Shown: piece by piece, positions 11,630-22,427 of the stretch
Position numbering within the stretch: position 1 is the first letter of the stretch
Layout: each line of letters starts with the position of its first letter
Assembly: GCA_030435675.1 (NCBI GenBank)
Contig: CM059625.1
Span: forward strand, 10,664,001-10,728,000
From: Steinernema hermaphroditum
Lineage: Eukaryota; Nematoda; Chromadorea; Rhabditida; Steinernematidae
DNA: 64,000 bases
Direction of reading: 5' to 3'
Program-made: the position numbers and the translations under genes
Notes under the pieces: generated by a model
What the model saw: only the letters and a program-made list of their open reading frames with translations
What the model was told of the DNA's origin: nothing
The model's database searches: none

Positions 11630-13601
11630 CTAAATGGTGTTTTGCAGGTCGACGCTCTCGACGACAACAAGAGTCGCGTGAGCGTTTGGAGTGTCTTCAC
11701 ACGACAAGGTACATGATGAGTGTGGCATTGAGGTCTTGCTGGTTGAGCGTTTGATTGGTGGAAGTTCTTCAGGTTCTTCGCATTCCACCTCTACGGAATG
11801 AACACCCACGGGCGCTTGTTCCCCGCATTCTTCATTTTTCTGCAAGGGCGTTGCGTTATGCATGCACAACAACGAATACATACAGTGAGGTCCGAACAAG
11901 TGCGGTTCTGCTTGAATAACGTTGCAGACTGCATTTCGATATTCTCTTGGTTCTCGCCATCACTTGAGACAGTCGGTTTCATCGTCAGAACCTGAAAACT
12001 CTTTTTTTCTCACTACAGATTGTTGAAACGTACTTGTTGAATCTTTGCGGACCGTGCTTTGTTCGCCTTTCCCACTGATGCTCTCAAATTGGACGACGCA
12101 TGATCCCGAGAGAGGGTGTCAGACGGGACGTTTACCGTCGTTACTGCATCGCCAACGGTGGCCGAACTCATAGGACTGACGCAAGAAGGAACATGATTTA
12201 CCGGTCCATTCAGCGCCTCCACCAGGGTGGACGTTTCATATCTAAATGGCGGCATTGATCGATCAAGTGAAACAAGAGAACAATACTTTGTTTGAGCCTT
12301 ATTGTGATGTGCAGCATTTGAATCGTCATTGATCGAGGCCAGGGTAACAACTCGCATAGTCTTCAGTTGAAGAAGAGCGCGGAAGGGCGAACGACAAATG
12401 GGGCAGTTGTTCAGCTAAACAAGAAGACGTCAGCTCCATTTTAAGTAGTATCACTTCTACCACTTACCTTGTACCTCAAGGTCTCGGCGCATCCGTTGCA
12501 GATGCACAGATGCCTGCATGGCAAAATTACCGTATCTCTTACATCAGACATACAAATGATGCACTCTGAACCATTTTCGTCGACCGCTGAGCAATCATAA
12601 TCTTTGTTCTCAATTCCAAATATCTCTTGTAGAAGATAAGTAACTCCGTCCACGATTAGCTTCTGTTTAAGCGGTTTCAGCACTAAGATTTGGGAGTGAT
12701 CGGTTGACTGCTCCACGGATGCCAGCGTTGTTTGCACTTGCTCGGGTAGACCGTATTCCTCTGTACGCACTTCAATGACAACAGGGAAGAATTGGCCGCT
12801 TTCGTAATGAAGCTGAAAATGATGAAATTACCGGCAGTCGCACTCGAAAGATACCAGTGAAATATCGTAATGTTCCGGTCGAAAAGTGAATCGGTCAAAT
12901 AGTTGGCTGGCACCTATTCGAAAATAATATTTTTCTGACGATTTGATGGTAGGATGACGAGAAGCAATTCTTAACATATGAGTAAGTCATCGAGTAATCA
13001 TTACAAACACTTACTGAACGTTGTTTCCGGAAACGACCTCCTTCGCACAGAAATGGATCTGAACATAACAATCACAGTCACAGTCAAGGATAAATTCAAG
13101 ACGATAAGCGATTTTGCAATCTTGCTCTCCGTTTTCATTTGTTGAATCAGCATCCGAAATTCTGAAAACAAACAAGTTATTTTTGTAATGAACGAATTTC
13201 ACACACTTGTTCAATTTTACTGAATCTCTTCTTACATTAATGAGGGAGTTTAATGTTTGTACCGGGTCTGCAACAGGGTGTCTCGTGTAGGGAAACTAAA
13301 ACTATGGAAATGTGCGTTCTCATTTATCAACTGGTATTACCTGAACTGGTTTGTTGCCTAGCAGTTCCAGATCCCAGTTTTCTCCAAACAGAAAGGCACC
13401 AGGCTTGCTTAAGTCATACCGTTCTCCTCCCATTAGAAAATGCAGGCCAAAGAGGACATTAGGAACGGTTTGACCGGAACGATCGGATCGTCTTCCTCGA
13501 CCGCCTACGGCTTCTTGACTGGCGTCGAGTTCGTCATCGACCTCAGGCTCGTTAGGGGCTGTTCGAGCAACATGACGCAGACGCGACCAAGTTGATCCCA
13601 T
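11630..13601 (-). CDS. MGRN1: Mahogunin-type RING E3 ubiquitin ligase
   Basis: Homologue of MGRN1/RNF157, cytosolic ubiquitin ligases acting in endosomal sorting. Eight exons, 13341-13601, 13207-13295, 13015-13161, 12855-12969, 12468-12812, 12034-12414, 11884-11991, 11630-11839, give 551 aa, almost the human length. The N-terminus MGSTWSR resembles the family's myristoylation-type start. The conserved MGRN domain follows: FLMGGERYDLSKP, FLFGENWDLELLGNKPVQ, LNSLINVRRDSVKLN, then FRPEHYDISL and QFFPVVIE. LVLKPLKQKLIVDG and YLLQEIFGIENKDY lead into a C3HC4 RING (CIICMSDVRD, LPCRHLCICNGCAETL, CPICRSPFRALLQ) split by an intron. The C-terminal 230 residues are low-complexity and acidic, as in other members. 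Introns 1-3 are each 45 nt. Confidence 0.93.
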
Positions 13602-16156
13602 GATAGCGAGAAGGTCGTGGAGCGGCGAAGATAAGTGTGCAATTAGTTATAAAAGAGAAGACGTATGTTCGCACATCTGGAACGTCCCGAGTGAAGTTTT
13701 CGCGAAAAGAGCGCTACCTCGACCAGGGGTGATTCACTCCCTGCAATTCCAAAAACGGAGATCGATTAACGGGATGCGAAAATGTTAGTAGAGCGTTGTG
13801 GTGGTGGAAATGCACGACAGTAAGCGTTCGATTTACGTCTCTACATTGGTGACCTGCGCATTGGGATCGGAGCCGGACAAACAGCATATAAAAAGTGTCT
13901 GCGCGAAGACGCATGCCTTTCGCTGTGGGAGGCTCTACCGACTTGATGACGTGTTTTCAAGCGCCAAGGCACCCTTTGTGATACGATTCTCAGCATCCTT
14001 AGCGGGTCATGTGGTTATTTTTGTAACGAAAAAGATTCGCTGACTGTTTGCTGAGAGTGCTAGAGTCAAAGTGTGCCATATAACGTCTTCTTAAGGCGAC
14101 CAGTCATTCTTGATGCAAATATAGTATAGTGCAACGAAGCACAAAGCAAAATAACTTGCTGAAATATCTTTTTTATAATCGGAAGGCGGTATCGCCACCG
14201 GGATGGACAGCCCTATCTTCTCTCGGCCCCTTCTTATCTTCTGCCACAACTGTCCGTTCATGGTTTCGCCTTTTGTTGTTTGTCCCCAGGCCCTTTTCAA
14301 CTCTCACTTTGTGTTGATTCCTTTCGACAGTCGCATCGAATAACTGTGATTGGTCGCTTAGTTTTCTGAGTTACTAGAGCCGACTAACTTCTCCTGCTCC
14401 TATTTCGCAACACTTCGCTTGTTGACAGGTACTGAAGCATCTAAGCAATCGGTTCAGAGATTATAAGTACTGAACACACTTGCTACTCGCACTGAAAAGC
14501 AATGCTCACACTGTTCGTATGTATTGCTAAATACTGACGGTTCACATATAGGCGAATTTATGGTTCGTTCCATGTGAACAACGTTTTGTGAACTTTGTGC
14601 GACGAATTTCCGCCTGGCAGAGAGGGTTCAACCTAGAGTATTGTCTTAAAGCCTGCTTTTCTTCGGACTTTGCTCGCGAGAGAGAACGAAATTTCTGCAG
14701 GAGCATAACCATTCTCTGTTGGAGGTCAAATGTCGGTCATGACGCATACCATTTCTTCATGGCTCCTCCTTGTTTGTATTTCGGCACCTAGAGTACGGCG
14801 GCACATAGGCTGTTGGTGTTTTCTCATCGGTAATGTAAGCGCACCCATGTTGTCAGACAGTCACCGTTGTATGGTGCCTGTCGCCATCTTAAAACAGTAC
14901 GAGGTTATTGTGCGCGGTGTTGCCAAACTTATGGTCCACTCGAATGATGCAGAAGCACAACTGTTCCCTGACCACCAGCGAGGTTTCAGTTTTTGTCGCA
15001 GGGCACTGAAAGGCGTGATCTTATAAATTGATGAGAGCGGTCGCCGATCGTACGATAGGATTCGCAATCACGTGGTTGTCTGAGCCAGCGCCCGCCCCTT
15101 CGTTTGATACTGCACATGCACTAAAAACGCACTAATGACAGCTCTCGGCAGGAGAAGCATTGTTCTTGTTTATGATCTGCTTGCTTAAATTGGCATCGCG
15201 AAACAAATCATTTCAATATTTTTCCGTTTCCTTGTTGCGCCGCTGCGCTGCTGTCTACTCGTGTTGTTTGATCACTTGGTCAGCAGCAGTGTCTGGTTAG
15301 CGCACTCAGTGGCAACTGCGTTGCCGGGGATGACCGTTGGTTTCGGTCGTATTGCGAAAGTGGCGCGTGGCGGGAAACCCCATCAGCTTTTCCCAGCAGG
15401 GGTCATCTGGTACAAACTTCGTGCTCCTTCGGTTTCTCTTCTTGTGTGTTCAAGATGCTTTTATCGGAGTAGAGCTCTTCATGAACCATAAGGCTGTCAC
15501 TTGTGATATATGAGTTCGTTTTCACAGACTGTACTAAAAATCAGGAGAAGAAGTGGAAAATATGCACTAGACACCAAACTCTAACAGTAGGGAGCCGTCG
15601 CCAGCAGTGAGACTTCCTTCTCGTGTTGGTGTTTGAATCTCTCACTGATCGCTGTCGTCCACAGTCGACGCGCACGCTTGCTTACGTCTCTCCCAAATGA
15701 ATCACGTGAAAAAATATAATGCGAGAACAGTATCTTCTGCCGTGATGTCCGCTTACTGTTTGCGTTTCATAAAGTGCGATTAAAAAAAGAAATTTATCGG
15801 TCAGTCGCAGACAGCTGTCGCCTGCGTCGTCTTTCGCAGTTGATAGATGTCACGGGCTTTTTTGTTCCGACCGGTGGTGATAACAAAATACACGTGGTTG
15901 GAACGACGGTATCACCAACTGAAGTTCTATTCGTCATTCTCCTTTCGTTTCAGTACTTCATATGACTGATCAAAGGTGCTTTGGCATGAGCGTCTCTTTT
16001 TAACTACTGTTCGTAAGCGACAAATACTCCTTTTCCTGTTGTATTATTTATAGATTCATAAAAATCACCCGATATTCGTGTCATAGCGTGATCGTCAACT
16101 AATTTGCGCGCCCCGCTTCGAAATAAATCGCGACCATCATTTCAGACAAAGTCGAG
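13602..16156. other. Divergent intergenic region between MGRN1 homologue and atgl-1
   Basis: About 2.5 kb between two divergently transcribed genes, presumably holding both promoters. Frames such as 14730-15026 (98 aa, partly hydrophobic N-terminus) have no recognisable family and are matched by open frames on the other strand. ATTTCAG at 16138-16144, 12 nt before the atgl-1 ATG, looks like a trans-splice acceptor. Confidence 0.4.
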
Positions 16157-18949
16157 ATGAAGACGAGGGAGCAGCGTGGAGCCACGAACTTCAAGCACGT
16201 AAAAGATCTCGTCCTGGAACGCACAAATGGAGTCCCCAACGATGAAGTTCTGTTGAGCATTGCGCGAGAGTTCAGTCCCGGAATTATGAAGGCAGTGCTC
16301 GATGGCAAAATCAACCTTTCATTCTCTGGATGTGGCTTCATGTGCATTTATCACGCCGGCGTCTGTGCTGCGATCAAAGAATATGCACCAGAGTTAGCAG
16401 CAAACAGGGTGTCTGGAGCATCGGCTGGATCCATCGCTGCTGCGGGTTTGGTGTGCAATGTATGCATATCACAAGCCACAAGCGCTATCTTAACGGTGGT
16501 AACCAAAGTAAGTGTTTTTGGGTATTTGACGATTGGTGGAAAACGTCTACAAAACTATATGTAGACATTCAGCAATCGATTGAACAGTAATGCCTGGGTA
16601 GTGTCAACGAACGCTGTCTTGTTGTTGCGACTTTCAGTGTGGTTCTAAAGACTGTTCTATGACGCTGAATACTCTTAAACAACCCAGCAATACATATATG
16701 ATGAAAAAAACAAATGATTTTTCAGGCTCGTGAAAGAGCACTGGGGGCACTTCATCCGTCTTTCAACCTCATCGGTCTGGTTCGTAAGAATCTCCAAGAA
16801 ATCCTTCCGGACGATGCTCATGTCATTTGTTCTGGAAGGTTAGAAATTTCGCTGACGAGGGTTGGAACTAACGAAAACATCGTCGTCGATCACTTCGAAA
16901 CGAAGGCCGAGCTTATTGATGTAAGTACATGCAACTCTATCTTGATGTGACTTCCTGTTTCAGGCCATTGTATGCAGCTGCTTCATCCCCTTTTATTGTG
17001 GACGTACGCCGCCTGAGTTCCGTGGCGTTCAGTACTTCGACGGTGGATGGTCCGATAACCAACCTATGGCGGACAAACATACGATAACCGTGTCGCCCTT
17101 CAGTGGGGAATCGGATATCTGTCCAAGTGATGGAGATAGTGCAAGCCTGTTCGATAGTGAATTCTCGAACACTTCCATCAGACACACAGTTCGCAATCTG
17201 TTTCGGCTGACTTCGTGCTTGATTCCCGCAAGGCCAGAAACATGTTCAAGGATCTGTCGCCAAGGATTTGAGGACACGTTGAGATTTCTCTCACGAGTCG
17301 GACTTTCACCCTGCGCTCGTTGTCTGACCATCCAATCCACAGGGCTTCCACTTCCTCATTACCGACACGAAATTGAGGTCACCAAGAAGCATCACCACAA
17401 GGCCATAGTACAGTCCCCTGTGAGAAGTCGCTACGAATCCGAGTGCGATAACTGCCTTGAAAAGGTTTCAACGATAAGAGCGGACGATGTCAGGAAACTT
17501 TTTCCGAAAATTATGGAAAAGAGTAAGCCAGGTTCCAATATAAGCCAGTAAAGTGTTATATTTAGCCCTCAATGAAAATAGTCCCGGCTTCAAGAGCATG
17601 CCTATTTTGGACTACTTGTCTCAAATGAGGATTGTGCAGTGGGCGTACAACAATTTTGCTAAGCCGATTGAGCTTTTGTTTATCATTGCCCGAAAGTAAG
17701 CTGAATTCGTTTAACGGTTTCATTACAATTTGAATATTTAGCTTGAATGAGTGGCTGTCAACCGTGCGAGAGCACGATCCTATCACAGAACGGCTCGAAC
17801 TTCTTGCGAAATCATTCCTTCAGAGCTTCGACAGACAGAAGAATATGTACTGTGCCACGTAAGTACACAGTCGCAAGACATTAACGTAATGTCCAATTTT
17901 AGAATGTCTTGCCAGCTGGCAATCACGGATATTAGCTTGGGTGGCAATCAGCGACATGAGTACGTCTTGACGAAACCTGCGCCAAAGCCCGTTCCCGTGA
18001 AGAAGCTCACGACTAGCATGAGCGATCAAGCTTTGAAAGAACTAAAGATTTTGAAGAAGCACGATCAGCAGAAGAAGCGTTGTGGAAGATCACGCGACAA
18101 CTCGGTACGTCCAATCTATTTAAATTTCTTTGACTGGATTGTATTTTATAGAGCTGCATTGAGCTGCAACTTTCTCCTTCTACTTCAAATGTTTGTGACG
18201 ATCCTGACTCGCTGGACCATGTGGTGGATTACACAGAAAAGCACGAAGCTCTACTCGCATACTACTACCACGATGACAACAACCAGCTGCAAGTTTGTCA
18301 CATCTACGCCTTGGGCGGCAGTTCGCATTCGTCGCACTCTTGTCACAGTAGTAACCCAAAGAACAGTTTGTTGGTAGCAAACGAACTGACTACTACCAAA
18401 GAAGAGACAAAATTCGACCTCGAGTTTGAGGAAGACGAATGCGAAATCCCGATGGGCGGAGGCTCGGTCGAGCACACAATGACTTATGGGGATGACCGAG
18501 AAATTGCCACGGATTCTGGATTGTCAATGATCGAAGATAATGCTAAAATGGGATGTGGGTATGGTAATTCGTTTTCTGAGTGAGGTGTATCAAAATTAGC
18601 AATTTTCAGAAAACGAGACGCATGTTGTTCGCCAGTGAAACATCTCGACAACACACCAAAGGTGGTCCTTCGAAGCAATCACAGGGAGCGTGGTTCCGTC
18701 GGTAACCGGCGTCACACAACTCACTTCGTCAGTTCACGAAAGTCCCATCACACTGATGCCCCAAAGCAAATCCGGTCAGCCCCCGGGAGTACGAGTCTGT
18801 ATGGTCCTCGGTCAGCCCTCATTATGCCTTCTTCGGATTCCGATGTGGATAACAACGAACGTTTCTTCGTGCCAAATCGTCGAAAGAGAGCCGTTAGTGG
18901 AGACTATGAAGGAGGTGCTGAACTGTCGGACACTGAGGAAGGCAACTGA
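16157..18949 (+). CDS. atgl-1: Adipose triglyceride lipase (patatin-like, PNPLA2 type)
   Basis: Hydrolyses triacylglycerol at lipid droplets, the first step of fat mobilisation. Eight exons, 16157-16507, 16726-16920, 16964-17522, 17566-17695, 17742-17858, 17903-18104, 18152-18558, 18610-18949, give 766 aa in continuous phase. The patatin domain has the oxyanion loop GCGF (58-61), nucleophile motif GASAG (Ser89) and catalytic Asp in DGG (208-210). LHPSFNL and [11 protein letters not shown] are typical of ATGL. The region [17 protein letters not shown] fits the lipid-droplet-associated C-terminal half. The tail is long and acidic/serine-rich, with RRKRAVSGD as a basophilic-kinase-like site; in worms ATGL-1 is known to be phosphorylated by AMPK, but this site assignment is inference. 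The start lies 12 nt after an acceptor. Confidence 0.93.
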
Positions 18950-20036
18950 AGATGCCTAAAAAAACATGTGTGTCGATTCGAAAACATTCCCCTTGTCAGA
19001 TGCTTTGTTATACAGTACCTGGTCAAATGCCTTTCTCTCAATTACGGACGTCACTCGAAAGAGCTTGTAAATATATATTTTGTACGCACAGAGATGGTTT
19101 TATTGTATAAAGCGGCTGCCAAAAGAATGCGGATGCACCAATTTGTATACTTATATCTGCAGACGGTTATTGTTACGCGACCCAGTAATTTGTTCTTATC
19201 AGTGCATCACACACGGATCATTCTGTTCTTCAAGCTAACGGAAGTGTGCTTGTGTGATAAACTGTTATCTTGTATGTTTTAAAGTTTCATTTCGCGATGA
19301 TAACTGTACAACCGAGCGAATGGAAACACAGCCCACGGCATCAGGTCATCTTTCAATGCATTCCTACATTCTATCTCTGTGACCACTACTTCAAGGACAG
19401 CCTACAATGTGGAAACGTTACTTAAAATGTTTTAAGGCATACGCCCGCCACATTTAACGGTGAAACAAAGGGAATAGAAAAAGCAAATGTAGCGCTTATA
19501 CTAATTAGAAGCACATTCGAGGTCACTTTGTTTCTGATCTTGTTGATCTAGATGTTATGGTGGTGTTTGTACCTAGAGTTCAAGTAGCACGTGATCACAA
19601 GATGACAAGATTGACGTGGTCTTTGTGAACCTTGTGGAGTTCAAATGCATACGGTAACATCGTAGACGGAAGAACTTTTATTTCGTGCCTACTTTTTGCA
19701 CGTGAGTTGATTTGTTTATATTAATCAGTTTAAACAAAATCTTAGTTATGTATATCCTCAAACTATCTACGCGCGCATCTATTTAACTATACATCTATTT
19801 CGAATTTCGCGTAATTGCACGATATTGAAATATTCATTTAATCGTGCTTTGCTGAACGGGAAGACGACTTTTTCAAAAATCGTACGATCGGTTCTGAGCC
19901 GCTGTAATGGCACCATCGCCAATTTGACGCGATCACATTTCTTCTTCATTCTTGTATGATTCGAGTTTGTTTTTGTGTGCTTTTATGTAATGTTTGTTGT
20001 CACTTCTTTGTCCATACAATGCTGCATTTTAGACGG
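18950..20036. other. Intergenic between atgl-1 and JMJD4
   Basis: AT-rich, no supported gene. It contains the atgl-1 3' UTR and probably the JMJD4 promoter. CATTTTAG ends at 20032, 4 nt before the JMJD4 start, and is a likely trans-splice acceptor. Confidence 0.4.
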
Positions 20037-21179
20037 ATGAAATCGAATATGTTTCGCGAAGTAGACTTCGAGCAAGGATCTTGGATCGATTTGTTTGTTG
20101 ACTGTATGCTGAAGAATTGTCCTGTTATCTTGTGTCCAGAATTCACGAAGAATTGGCAAAGCCGATCCGAATGGGTATCCGACGATGGGAAGCCTTTCTT
20201 GGAGAGTCTTGTACGGCAGTTTGGAAATTTGATGATTCCTGTAATCGACGGGGACGATCAGTGCAATTATGGCGAGATGACGTTGAGTGATTTTGCCAAG
20301 TATTTCACCGAAGGCGGAAGAGAACGTTTGATATACGCGAAGGATTGGCACTTCCAGCGCGATGCCGACTGCAGCCCGTATAAGCTTCCTCTCTTCTTGC
20401 AGTCTGATTGGTTCAACCACGAGGAGCGCTCTTTCGTTGGGGACTACCGCTTTGTTTATATTGGAGTTCGAGAAACGTGGACGCGGTTTCACTGCGATGT
20501 GATGAACTCGTACAGCTGGTCAGCAAATGTTTGTGGCAGGAAACTGTGGTACTTTGTACCTGCTGGCGGTGAAGAACACTTCCGCACTGGAAAAGAAACG
20601 TACGCAGCAGATATCCGTGAATACCGGGACCGCTGGCAGAAAGCAGGCGTTATAGAAGTCATCCAGGAGGAGGGCGAGATCGTTTTCGTACCTTCTTCGT
20701 GGTTTCATCAAGTTCACAATTTGGAAGATACAATATCCATCAACCACAACTTCATCAATTCTTCGAATGTTGACATGGCTTTAAGTGCCATTCAGAAGCG
20801 AATACAAGAAATCGTTGCCGAGATCGAGGACTCGAGAAACATGTTTACGGATGAAGAATTCGTTACTCAGGTGCAACTTATCCTAAAGGCCGACAGCAAG
20901 GTCGATGTTGCAACGTTCATTGACTTCTTGGACTACTTGATCAGCGATCGATCTTTAAGGGCGACATTTTGTTGGATTTGCCCCCGTCATGTCAATGTTT
21001 TTGATTGTAAGAAGGACGCGAAATGCCTGAACCGAGCAAAAAACGAATGGAAGAAGCAGTGCTCCTGTGGATCGGTGTTCGCAGATACAATGTGCAATTC
21101 TTGTCGTGATTGGTTGGCAGCTTACGAACTGTCTTGCTGCATCGAAGCTCGTAGAATGTGCGCAGCTATTCGTGTTTAA
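20037..21179 (+). CDS. JMJD4: JmjC-domain lysyl hydroxylase, JMJD4 type
   Basis: Fe(II)/2-oxoglutarate oxygenase. Human JMJD4 hydroxylates a lysine of translation termination factor eRF1. This intronless frame encodes 380 aa. The metal triad is visible as H152 and D154 in FHCDVMNSYSW and H224 in SSWFHQVHNLED; NHNF follows, as in the JMJD4/JMJD6 group. The C-terminus is cysteine-rich (CWICPRH, CSCGSVFADTMCNSC), possibly zinc-binding. The open frame runs 27 codons further upstream, but ATTTTAG ends 4 nt before this ATG, so I take residue 28 of the long frame as the start. It is probably the first gene of an operon with ECHDC1. Confidence 0.87.
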   Translation: MKSNMFREVDFEQGSWIDLFVDCMLKNCPVILCPEFTKNWQSRSEWVSDDGKPFLESLVRQFGNLMIPVIDGDDQCNYGEMTLSDFAKYFTEGGRERLIYAKDWHFQRDADCSPYKLPLFLQSDWFNHEERSFVGDYRFVYIGVRETWTRFHCDVMNSYSWSANVCGRKLWYFVPAGGEEHFRTGKETYAADIREYRDRWQKAGVIEVIQEEGEIVFVPSSWFHQVHNLEDTISINHNFINSSNVDMALSAIQKRIQEIVAEIEDSRNMFTDEEFVTQVQLILKADSKVDVATFIDFLDYLISDRSLRATFCWICPRHVNVFDCKKDAKCLNRAKNEWKKQCSCGSVFADTMCNSCRDWLAAYELSCCIEARRMCAAIRV

Positions 21180-21220
21180 TTTCGGCGATATACTTTGCTG
21201 TATTATTTCTTGTCTACTGT

Positions 21221-21226
21221 TTGCAG
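21221..21226 (+). promoter_or_regulatory. Probable trans-splice acceptor between JMJD4 and ECHDC1
   Basis: TTGCAG, preceded by a T-rich tract, ends 47 nt after the JMJD4 stop and 5 nt before the ECHDC1 start. Position and spacing fit a spliced-leader acceptor that would separate two cistrons of one pre-mRNA. No AATAAA lies between the stop and this site. Confidence 0.5.
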
Positions 21227-21231
21227 ATAAG

Positions 21232-22359
21232 ATGAGACTGAATTGTACGTTTGTAAAAGTTTTGGCAGCAAGGTTTAATCCGGGTAATTTGAATCTTTTC
21301 ACATATATGTTAATCGATGGTTTTTGTAGTCCTACGAGGTTGCACAACGAGAGGGTTCTCTCAATCAAAGCCGTTCGACTGGGATGCAGCTCGCGCTCAT
21401 TTCTCTCGGTTTCCTGGAGGAGCGGTCACTCTCAAGAGTGACGATGCACGAGGCCTGGCAACTATCGAGCTTAATCATCCCGGAAAGAAGAACGCCTTGT
21501 CTGGTACGTAGTCATCGACTTAACTACATTAACAATAGCTTGGATATCAGTGACTTTTCAGGCAAGATGATGGTTGATTTGGACGACTGTGTGCGCAAAC
21601 TGGAGTCTTGGAATGGAAGTGTTATCGTCGTGACCGGTGCCAATGGAGATTTCTGCACTGGTGGTGATTTGGAATTTGTGAAGAAGGTATTGCTCATACA
21701 TGCTTGTGAAATTTTGACTGTGTCATTTTAGACCGCTACACCGGAAGACGGTTTTACCATGTGTACCTTTATGGGAAACATTCTCATTCGGTTACGCAGA
21801 CTTCCCGCTATTACCGTAGCAAAAGGCGATGGATACATCCTTGGCGGTGGTTCGGAGCTGTTCTCTTCGTGCGATATTAGAGCGATGAATCTTTCGGCGA
21901 AGGTTGGGTTTGTCCAAGGCCGACTTGGAGTCACCCCTGGCTGGGGAGGAACTGCTCGAATGGTCGAAATTCTGGGACGTTCTAAAGCAATCGAGCTCTT
22001 GGCTACGGCTTCCGTACTAGATGCGACTGCAGCGAAGAATGTAGGTATCAGGGCAAGATTATAATTTTACAGTAATCCTTGTAGGTTGCGTTGGCTACAT
22101 TTGTGTACAAAACTGAAGAAGAATTCACACAGTACGTTTCCTCGCTCCTTCGAAACAAGTATGTTTAAAATTATGAGGTCTATTTGTATCTACCCATTGC
22201 AGGCCCGATGTTGTGAAGGTATCGAAGCATATAGTGGACGGTATTTTATCTGGAAGCTCTTTGGAAGAATGCTTGAAGATTGAGCGGGAGGATTTCATAA
22301 AGTTTTGGGGTGGAAAAGCACATCTGGAAGCTCTGACGAGTAAGCCGAAACATAAGTAA
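21232..22359 (+). CDS. ECHDC1: ECHDC1-like enoyl-CoA hydratase family (ethylmalonyl-CoA decarboxylase)
   Basis: Crotonase-fold protein. Mammalian ECHDC1 removes ethylmalonyl-CoA, a side product of acetyl-CoA carboxylase. Exons 21232-21244, 21330-21503, 21562-21686, 21732-22040, 22085-22158, 22203-22359 give 283 aa. The first residues, MRLNFLRGCTTRGFSQ, are basic and could be a targeting peptide. Family motifs: FPGGAVTLK, ELNHPGKKNALSG, TGANGDFCTGGDLEFVK, then TPEDGFTMCTFMGN, the oxyanion segment GYILGGGSE, GVTPGWGGTARMVEI, and FWGGKAHLEAL at the end. Exon 1 is only 13 nt and was chosen because its donor GTACGT gives the right phase and an acceptor sits 5 nt before the ATG. A simpler alternative starts at 21317. 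AATAAA at 22403 supports the stop at 22359. Confidence 0.85.
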
Positions 22360-22402
22360 ACGAACTAGTCTTATAGATATAGATGCTTATGGAATGTTAC
22401 AC

Positions 22403-22408
22403 AATAAA
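22403..22408 (+). terminator. Polyadenylation signal of ECHDC1
   Basis: AATAAA 44 nt after the ECHDC1 stop. It lies in the 68-nt gap before the stop codon of the convergent coiled-coil gene, so cleavage of the ECHDC1 mRNA probably occurs close to or inside that gene's last exon. Confidence 0.6.
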
Positions 22409-22427
22409 AAGTTTATATTTGCGGGAG

